From DASRCB01 sp035653295 (GTDB lineage: Bacteria > Acidobacteriota > Terriglobia > Bryobacterales > Bryobacteraceae): DNA of 12,124 bases. How positions within the stretch are numbered: position 1 is the first letter of the stretch; every line of letters begins with the position of its first letter. The translations under genes were made by a program, and so were the position numbers. The DNA lies in assembly GCA_035653295.1 (NCBI GenBank), contig DASRCB010000365.1, forward strand, positions 1 through 12,124. Reading direction: 5' to 3'. The notes below the pieces were generated by a model, which was given only the letters and a program-made list of their open reading frames with translations, was not told the DNA's origin and ran no database searches. Positions 6,948 through 12,124 of this stretch are shown here, in pieces.

Positions 6948-8276
6948 GTGGGCGGTAAAGGACTGGTGATTGCTACCGGCCTGTTCTGCGTGCTGGCCGG
7001 GCTCATTTTTTGGTCGAACAAGCATAAGGCGGCGGAGGAGGCAAAGCCGCCGGCGAGCACTACGCCGCAGGTGCTGCATCTCAATCAGGCCGACGTGACG
7101 GGCATCAGCATCGCGAAGAAGGGCGGAGCAGCCGTCGTGTTGCAGAAGACCGGCAACGACTGGCGCCTGACCGAACCAAAATCGTATCCGGTTGATACGG
7201 ATTCGGTGACCAGCTTTCTGCAGTCGGTCTCCTCGGTCGACGCCGACAGCGTCGTCGAAGACAGGCCGGCGGACATTGCGCAGTTCGGGCTCGCGCAGCC
7301 CTCGGTAACGGTCACTCTGACCATGAAGGACGGCAAGACGCGCACGCTCCTGATCGGCGATGACGCACCCACCGGAGGTGACGTCTATGCGAAAACCGAG
7401 AACAGCCCGAAGGTCTACGCGCTGGCTTCGTATACGAAGACCTCGCTCGACAAAGGCGTCAACGATTTTCGCGACAAGCGCCTCCTTACCTTTAATCAGG
7501 ACAAGCTGACGTCGGTGGAACTGGACACTCAAGGCCAGCAGATCGAGTTCGCGAAGAACAACCAGAATGATTGGCAGATCGTCAAGCCGAAGCCCATGCG
7601 CGCCGACGGGCTGCAGGTTGAGGAGCTGGTGCGCAAGCTGAAGGACGCGAAGATGGACCTGTCCGCGTCGGCGGACGATCTTAAGAAAGCCGATGCGGCT
7701 TACGCCTCGGGAACGCCGGTCGGCACGGCGAAAGTGACGGACGCGAACGGCACGCAGGAGTTGACCGTTCGCAAGAAGGATAACGACTACTACGCGAAAT
7801 CGAGCGCGGTTGAAGGCGCTTACAAGGTGACCAGCGAGCTGGGCGAGGGCCTGGCAAAGAGCCTGGACGATTTCCGGAACAAGAAGCTGTTCGATTTCGC
7901 CTACACCGATCCCAACAAGATCGAGATGCAGGACGGGGCGAAGCACTACCTGTTCACGCGCACGGGCGAGGACTGGTTCCAGAACGGGAAGAAGATGGAC
8001 CCCATTAGCGTGCAGTCATTCATCGACAAGCTGCGCGACCTCTCGGCGGCGAAGTTCGTCGATACGGGAACCGCCCCGGCCGCGACCATTACCATCACTG
8101 TGGTCAGCAACGACAACAAACGGTCCGAAAAGGTGAATATCGGCAAATCGGGCGACAACTGGCTGGCCAGCCGGGAAGGCGAGCCGACCATTTATCAACT
8201 CGACGCGAAGGCCGTGCAGGACCTGCAGACCGCGGCTGGAGACGTGAAGCCGGCGACAGCGGCGAAGAAGAAGTAG
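6948..8276 (+). CDS. DUF4340 domain protein, triple-repeat envelope protein
   Basis: A 442-residue protein with one N-terminal membrane helix (about residues 5-22), then an extracytoplasmic region. That region is built of three tandem copies of one unit: about 42-177, 178-313 and 314-430. Each copy has a hydrophobic strand, an acidic-Trp step (NDW at 70-72, NDW at 207-209, EDW at 341-343), a conserved Asp/Val/Phe-Leu helix and a strand pair. Copies one and two end with DFRDKRL and DFRNKKL. The tail is short and lysine-rich (AAKKK). DUF4340 has no assigned biochemical role. Its regular position next to GldG-like proteins suggests it is the periplasmic partner of the same complex. No lipobox is seen; Cys14 sits inside the helix without lipobox context. 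The GTG start is supported by AGGAGA at 6936-6941. Confidence 0.85.
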   Translation: MGGKGLVIATGLFCVLAGLIFWSNKHKAAEEAKPPASTTPQVLHLNQADVTGISIAKKGGAAVVLQKTGNDWRLTEPKSYPVDTDSVTSFLQSVSSVDADSVVEDRPADIAQFGLAQPSVTVTLTMKDGKTRTLLIGDDAPTGGDVYAKTENSPKVYALASYTKTSLDKGVNDFRDKRLLTFNQDKLTSVELDTQGQQIEFAKNNQNDWQIVKPKPMRADGLQVEELVRKLKDAKMDLSASADDLKKADAAYASGTPVGTAKVTDANGTQELTVRKKDNDYYAKSSAVEGAYKVTSELGEGLAKSLDDFRNKKLFDFAYTDPNKIEMQDGAKHYLFTRTGEDWFQNGKKMDPISVQSFIDKLRDLSAAKFVDTGTAPAATITITVVSNDNKRSEKVNIGKSGDNWLASREGEPTIYQLDAKAVQDLQTAAGDVKPATAAKKK

Positions 8277-8280
8277 CGAA

Positions 8281-9030
8281 TTATCGCGCCGGCGGCGGAC
8301 ATCCGGCTTTGTCCTGCTCCAGCGCAGCCTTCAGCTTCTCCAGCGAGAAGTCAGGCGAGCGGCACAGCTCGATCAGCTTCGCTTCACGTTCCAGGAGGCT
8401 CGCCACGGTGGCCGGCAACTCAGCGGCAATCTCGCGCGGAATGATGTGGACCCCGTGGCAGTCTCCATGGAGTAAATCGCCGCTGGCGATTCTCAGCCCT
8501 CCGATTTCGATCGGCTCGCCGAAGTCGATGACGTGAGCATAAGCGTGGGAGACGCTCCGCCCCGAGGCGAAGCACTGGAACCCGGCATTCCTGAGCCCGG
8601 GAACATCGCGCACGGTTCCATTTGTGACGTAGGCGACGGCGCCCAGCGCGGTGGCGATGCGGGCGTGAATCTCGCCGAACAGGGCGCCTGTGCCGGGAAT
8701 GCGATCGGCATCCTCGATGGCGATGATTTTCGGCGAGGGCAGGGAAGCGACGTAGTCCCACCAGTCGGTCCGGTTGTAGTAGCAGAGATTGGCGATAGGC
8801 GGCGCCGTCGTGCGGATACGGCCCACCGCTGCATATCCGGCAACGGGCGGCAGTTTCGGGAAGAGGCAGTGCGTCACGCCATGCACGAACCCTTCGTTGC
8901 GCATGCGGACGTTAAATATCTCGATGGCATTCGAGACCGTGCAGGTATCGGTTTTGCGCAGGAATTCGAGGATCTCCGGGCTCAGCTCGGCAACGTTGGT
9001 CATCTTCCTGCTGTCAATGTAGACGCGCAT
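8281..9030 (-). CDS. RraA/HMG-aldolase family protein (putative 4-hydroxy-2-oxo-acid aldolase)
   Basis: A 249-residue protein of the RraA-like fold, often misannotated as dimethylmenaquinone methyltransferase. Members that act as enzymes cleave 4-hydroxy-4-methyl-2-oxoglutarate or related oxo-acids to pyruvate with a divalent metal; E. coli RraA instead inhibits RNase E. The core GALFGEIHARIATALG (115-130) leads to TNGTVRDVPG (136-145). Arg141-Asp142 preceded by Glu120 gives an E-X20-R-D arrangement, a conservative variant of the D-X20-R-D motif of HMG/CHA aldolases, so enzymatic activity is plausible. The N-terminal extension and C-terminal tail make it longer than RraA itself (about 160 residues). 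The start is uncertain: ATG 9030 has AGGGGA 14 nt upstream with a 12-base palindrome between, and ATG 9003 (MTNVAEL) has AGGAAG almost touching it. It follows an SDR gene by 62 bp on the same strand, suggesting a shared catabolic pathway. An aldolase role is inference. Confidence 0.82.
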   Translation of the reverse strand: MRVYIDSRKMTNVAELSPEILEFLRKTDTCTVSNAIEIFNVRMRNEGFVHGVTHCLFPKLPPVAGYAAVGRIRTTAPPIANLCYYNRTDWWDYVASLPSPKIIAIEDADRIPGTGALFGEIHARIATALGAVAYVTNGTVRDVPGLRNAGFQCFASGRSVSHAYAHVIDFGEPIEIGGLRIASGDLLHGDCHGVHIIPREIAAELPATVASLLEREAKLIELCRSPDFSLEKLKAALEQDKAGCPPPAR

Positions 9031-9092
9031 CCGGCCGGCCGGAATCCCCTGTGCACCCGATTTTCAGCGGGAATCTACTCCAGCAAGGGCCT

Positions 9093-9842
9093 CTACAGCG
9101 TGAAGCCGCCATCCACGATATGGACGGCCCCGGTGGTGAAACTGCTCTCGTCGGAGGCAAGATAAACTGCGAGCGCGGCGACTTCCGCGGCCGTACCGAT
9201 CCTGCCCATCGGCTGGCGGGCGACGAACTGCTGCCGTATTTCATCGATGGATTTCCCGCTCTGGCGGGACTGCGCGGTCATCCGCTCTTCCAGCGAGGGG
9301 CTCTCGATCGTGCCCGGACAAATGGCGTTCACCCGGATGCCGCGCCGGATATAGTCCGCGGCGACAGCCTTCGTGAGCCCGATGACCGCTGCTTTCGTCG
9401 CCCCGTACACATAACGATTCGGCAGTCCGCGCAGCGAAGATGCCGCGGAGGAGACGTTGATGATCGATCCGCGGCCTTTCTCCAGCATCCCGGGCAGGAA
9501 TGCTCGAATGGTGCGATGCATGGACTTGACGTTCAGGTCGAAGCTGAAATCCCAGTCCTGCTCCGAGCAGTCCAGAACGGCGCCGTGATGAACGAAGCCC
9601 GCGGCATTGAAGAGCACATCAATGGGCCCAATACTCGCGGCAAGGGCGTTTACCTCTTCGGTCCGGGTCACATCGAGCGGCCGAACGTCGGCATCGTGCA
9701 GATCCCGCAGCTTCCCGGTATCGATATCCGTGGCCACGACGCGCGCGCCCGCTTCGATAAAGGCCTCGGCGGTGGCCCGGCCAATTCCCTGGCCTGCGGC
9801 CGTGACCAGTGCCGTCTTCCCCGTCAACCGATTCTCGAACAT
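9093..9842 (-). CDS. SDR oxidoreductase, BDH2 / 2-keto-3-deoxy-L-fuconate dehydrogenase-like
   Basis: A 249-residue classical short-chain dehydrogenase. Seen: cofactor motif TAAGQGIG (14-21), Asp39 after the second strand (ATDID), which favours NAD over NADP, NAAG (79-82), catalytic Ser near 132 (NVSSAASS), and Tyr146/Lys150 (YGATK). The sequence follows human BDH2/DHRS6 closely (FNAAGFVHHGAVLDC, CPGTIESPSLEER, the terminal VDGGFTL). The Arg before the catalytic Tyr (NRYVY), which in BDH2 helps bind the substrate carboxylate, is present. Bacterial relatives include 2-keto-3-deoxy-L-fuconate dehydrogenase, so a hydroxy- or sugar-acid substrate is likely. The neighbouring RraA-like aldolase could act on the oxidised product. 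The ATG at 9842 is preferred (GGA 5 nt upstream); in-frame ATGs at 9848 and 9866 are alternatives, the latter overlapping cheA. The gap to the cheA stop is only 11 nt. The exact substrate is unproven. Confidence 0.88.
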   Translation of the reverse strand: MFENRLTGKTALVTAAGQGIGRATAEAFIEAGARVVATDIDTGKLRDLHDADVRPLDVTRTEEVNALAASIGPIDVLFNAAGFVHHGAVLDCSEQDWDFSFDLNVKSMHRTIRAFLPGMLEKGRGSIINVSSAASSLRGLPNRYVYGATKAAVIGLTKAVAADYIRRGIRVNAICPGTIESPSLEERMTAQSRQSGKSIDEIRQQFVARQPMGRIGTAAEVAALAVYLASDESSFTTGAVHIVDGGFTL

Positions 9843-9852
9843 GGACATCCGT

Positions 9853-9858
9853 ATTATC
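9853..9858 (-). promoter_or_regulatory. Candidate -10 box ahead of the SDR gene
   Basis: Read on the minus strand, GATAAT overlaps the cheA stop codon and ends 10 nt ahead of the ATG at 9842. No -35 match is found 17 bp upstream. The geometry resembles the TAAAAT box ahead of fabI. It could give the SDR-aldolase pair its own transcription apart from cheA. Confidence 0.25.
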
Positions 9859-11971
9859 GAACGCATGACGCCGGAGCGCCGGCGTACTCGCGAATGACTT
9901 CGAATGCGATGCGGTCGATATCCAGAATCAGGGCCACCGTGCCGTCGCCGAGAATGGTGGCGCCCGAAACCTCTTCCACGCGCCGATACAAGTGGCCCAG
10001 CTTCTTGATCACCGTGTGGTGATCGCCTATGACCCGGTCCACCACAAGGCCGAACCTGCCTTCCCGCGTTTCGGCAACGATCACCTGCTCGATGTTCGGC
10101 GGCTCACCGGCAATGTCGAATCTTTCACGCAGGGCGATACAGGGGATCAACTCGCCCCTGACATTGACCAGCGACGGCCGGCCGCCGGAAACGGCGCGGT
10201 CGCGCACCAGTTCGACACATTCCGAGATGTTGGACAGTGGAACCACGAAAAACGCGCCGCCGGCCTCGATCAGCAAACCGTCGATGATGGCGAGGGTGAG
10301 CGGAATCCGCAGTGTCACCGTCGTTCCCGCCCCGGGCTGGCTGGAAATGGAGAGCGTGCCGCGGAGAAGATCTACGCCGCGCTGGACCACATCCATCCCG
10401 ACTCCACGTCCGGATACGCCCGTCACCCGAGCCGCCGTGGAAAACCCGGGCTGCAGCGTAAGCGCGAAGATGGCCTCGTCGGACAGAGCTGCATCCGGCC
10501 GGATGAGACCTCGCTCGATGGCGCGCGCCCGGATGGCGTCGCGGTTCATACCCGCCCCGTCGTCGGAAATGCGAATCAGCACGAATCCCCCGGCGTGACA
10601 GGCCGAGAGATGGACTCTCCCGATTTCGGGTTTGCCAGCGGCGAGCCGCTGTTCGGGTGTTTCGATGCCGTGATCCAGCGCATTGCGGATGAGGTGCACG
10701 AGCGGGTCGCTCAACTGCTCGATTACCGTCTTGTCCAGCTCCGTGTCATTTCCATCGGTGCTGAGTTCCACCTTTTTCCCAAGCTCCGACGAGAGGTCTC
10801 GAACCAGACGTCTAAACCGGCTGAAGGTGTCGCCGATGGGCAGCATGCGCAGGCTCATGGCGCTCTCGCGCAGCATCTCGGTGAGACGCTCCACCTCTTC
10901 CGCAATGAAGTTGATTTCGCTATCGCCGGAGGCCAGAGCGTAGCTGCTGAGCCGGGCCTGCACGGTCACCAGTTCGCCCACGGTGTCCACCATACTGTCA
11001 AGCCTGGCCGCCGGCACGCGCAGTGTGGAAGCGGTTTCGCTCCGGCCCTGTTTGGCGCGCACCGTGTCCAGGTGCTGCTGTTCGAGCACTGCCGCCGTAA
11101 CCCGATCCTGAGGAACGAGGCCGGCCTGAACGAGCAGTTCGCCAGCCAGCGGACGTGTGGCGAGACACTCTTCCACGGCTTTGGCGCTGATGTCGCCTCG
11201 CTCGACGAGAATCTCTCCCAATCTCCGCCGCTCCCCTTGCGTGTCGTCGATGCGATCTATCGTCAGGTCGGCTCGGTCCTCGACGAATATGAACAAGTCG
11301 CGCACCGCATTCTCGCCCGCGGATGTGGTGAGAACAGCATCCCAGTGGCTGTAGCACTCCTCGCAGTTGAAGCGGTCGAGCGTGGGAGTTCGTTCGAGGT
11401 GGGCCACAACGCTGCATTCGCCGAGCGCGCGCAACTCCTGCAACAGTGGTATCGGATTCGTGCCGCTGAGGAAAATATCGGGATGCGGATCGAAGCGGAC
11501 ACGGTAGTTGGCCAGGATGCCGTCGGAGCCTTCGCCCTCCGCTGGTTCTACTGGCGCGGCCTGCAGCGGCGCTGACGTCGCCCGGCGCAGACGATCAAGG
11601 ATCTGCTGTCCAGCCTCCAAACTGGCCGCGTCGCCGGCGCCGGATACCGCGAGCAGGCTCTGAATGTGGTCCTTCGCGGCAAGCGCCGCCCCGATCAGCG
11701 CGGGCGTGACGGCGATCCGTCCAGCGCGCACTTCGTCAAAGATCGTTTCTACCTCGTGGCAGAAGGACGCAATGGCGTCAAAGCCGAACATAGCTCCCGA
11801 GCCCTTGATGGTGTGCAGCGCGCGAAATGCGCGGCCGATCGGCTCCGGGTCGTCGGGTGTCTTCTCCAGTTCGAGCAGCGAGCGCTCGAGCTCGCCGAGC
11901 AGCTCGTGCGCTTCCTCGGCGAAGGCTGTGCGATAGCGCTCCAGCGCGCTCTCGTCGGCTGCCTTGCTCAT
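9854..11971 (-). CDS. cheA: Chemotaxis histidine kinase CheA
   Basis: A 705-residue cytosolic sensor kinase that autophosphorylates on its HPt domain and passes phosphate to a response regulator. Domains in order: HPt (about 5-110; phospho-site His53 in ALHTIKGSG); a middle domain (152-243; YRVRFDPHPDIF start) in the P2-like place; a segment at 249-300 with two RLGEIL/AGELL half-repeats resembling MshEN; P3 dimerisation (313-375); P4 ATPase with N-box HLIRNALDHG (426-435), DDGAGM (470-475) and GRGVGMD (521-527); and P5 CheW-like (556-695). No receiver domain is fused. ATG 11971 is chosen for the GGAGGT just upstream (11980-11975); an in-frame GTG at 11992 is the only longer option. The start overlaps the stop of the preceding gene (ATGA). 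No CheW, CheY or receptor gene is in view, so the pathway (motility or another output) is unknown. Confidence 0.95.
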   Translation of the reverse strand: MSKAADESALERYRTAFAEEAHELLGELERSLLELEKTPDDPEPIGRAFRALHTIKGSGAMFGFDAIASFCHEVETIFDEVRAGRIAVTPALIGAALAAKDHIQSLLAVSGAGDAASLEAGQQILDRLRRATSAPLQAAPVEPAEGEGSDGILANYRVRFDPHPDIFLSGTNPIPLLQELRALGECSVVAHLERTPTLDRFNCEECYSHWDAVLTTSAGENAVRDLFIFVEDRADLTIDRIDDTQGERRRLGEILVERGDISAKAVEECLATRPLAGELLVQAGLVPQDRVTAAVLEQQHLDTVRAKQGRSETASTLRVPAARLDSMVDTVGELVTVQARLSSYALASGDSEINFIAEEVERLTEMLRESAMSLRMLPIGDTFSRFRRLVRDLSSELGKKVELSTDGNDTELDKTVIEQLSDPLVHLIRNALDHGIETPEQRLAAGKPEIGRVHLSACHAGGFVLIRISDDGAGMNRDAIRARAIERGLIRPDAALSDEAIFALTLQPGFSTAARVTGVSGRGVGMDVVQRGVDLLRGTLSISSQPGAGTTVTLRIPLTLAIIDGLLIEAGGAFFVVPLSNISECVELVRDRAVSGGRPSLVNVRGELIPCIALRERFDIAGEPPNIEQVIVAETREGRFGLVVDRVIGDHHTVIKKLGHLYRRVEEVSGATILGDGTVALILDIDRIAFEVIREYAGAPASCVR

Positions 11972-12124
11972 CGAACCTCCGAAGCTCTCCACAGGCAGTT
12001 CTCACCGCGCCGGAAGGGGCACACCGATTGGCTCGCCTGATAACCGGCCGAGCGCGCGGCGATCAGGACGTTCTCGCTGATAGCGCGAACCTCGAGCAGA
12101 AGGCCGCGTTGTAAGGAAGTGCGG
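11968..12124 (-). CDS. C-terminal end of an unrecognised protein upstream of cheA (5' truncated)
   Basis: An open minus-strand frame enters from the window edge and ends with TGA at 11970-11968, overlapping the cheA ATG in an ATGA arrangement. Fifty-one residues are visible, beginning RTSLQRGLLLEVRAIS, with a Cys-x6-Cys spacing near the end (CPFRRGENCLW). I do not recognise the family; it does not look like a CheW or receptor C-terminus. Evidence that it is a gene is the full-length open frame and the coupled start with a ribosome site placed within it. If so, cheA is translated as part of a longer operon that continues beyond the window. Confidence 0.5.
   Translation of the reverse strand, partial: RTSLQRGLLLEVRAISENVLIAARSAGYQASQSVCPFRRGENCLWRASEVR
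11975..11980 (-). promoter_or_regulatory. Ribosome binding site of cheA
   Basis: Read on the minus strand, GGAGGT lies 3 nt ahead of ATG 11971 (4 nt from the GGAGG core). The spacing is short but acceptable. It settles the start against the GTG at 11992, which lies upstream of the site. Confidence 0.65.

Noticed and set aside
6720..7946. 408-codon open frame on the minus strand
   Set aside because: It is antisense to the GldG-like and DUF4340 genes and shows no domain features.
3835..8276. Gliding-motility operon
   Set aside because: Only GldA/F/G-type genes are present, without other gliding proteins. These families are common in non-gliding bacteria, so gliding cannot be claimed.
9992..11575. 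527-codon open frame on the plus strand
   Set aside because: It is antisense to cheA, whose HPt, ATPase and CheW domains are clear. The composition is low-information and no family is recognisable.

Overview
This GC-rich bacterial window is densely coded and carries parts of two opposed gene blocks. No rRNA, tRNA, transposase, CRISPR array or phage gene is visible. The gene content fits an Acidobacteriota-type soil bacterium (Bryobacterales/Solibacter-like): a CheA with an extra RLGEIL-type segment, a GldA/F/G-like ABC system paired with a DUF4340 protein, a GH59 hydrolase, and AT-rich -10-like boxes only 9-10 nt ahead of some start codons. That assignment is inference from protein style, with moderate confidence.

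Plus strand, 1-2751: the 3' part of a galactosylceramidase-like GH59 glycosidase is followed after one base by a XylE-type sugar/H+ symporter, a probable hydrolase plus uptake pair. At 2818-3609 lies a stand-alone FabI enoyl-ACP reductase of fatty-acid synthesis. A 225-bp gap follows with a candidate sigma70-like promoter. Then comes a tight four-gene operon (3835-8276): GldA-like ATPase, GldF-like permease, GldG-like periplasmic auxiliary protein and a DUF4340 protein. These genes abut or overlap and have good ribosome binding sites. The DUF4340 protein is built from three tandem repeats of about 135 residues.

Minus strand, 12124-8281: the C-terminal end of an unrecognised gene overlaps cheA by ATGA. 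CheA carries HPt, a middle domain, an MshEN-like segment, dimerisation, ATPase and CheW-like domains. Eleven bases after cheA comes a BDH2/2-keto-3-deoxy-L-fuconate dehydrogenase-like SDR, then an RraA/HMG-aldolase-family protein. The last two look like a small sugar-acid or oxo-acid catabolic pair. The two blocks converge with only 4 bp between stop codons at 8276/8281, so there is no room for a conventional terminator.

The least-understood item is the GldAFG-DUF4340 operon: conserved, probably one envelope machine, with no established substrate outside gliding Bacteroidota. The aldolase/SDR pair and the possible nucleotide-sensing segment in CheA are also worth a look. Nothing here clearly proves a wholly new system.
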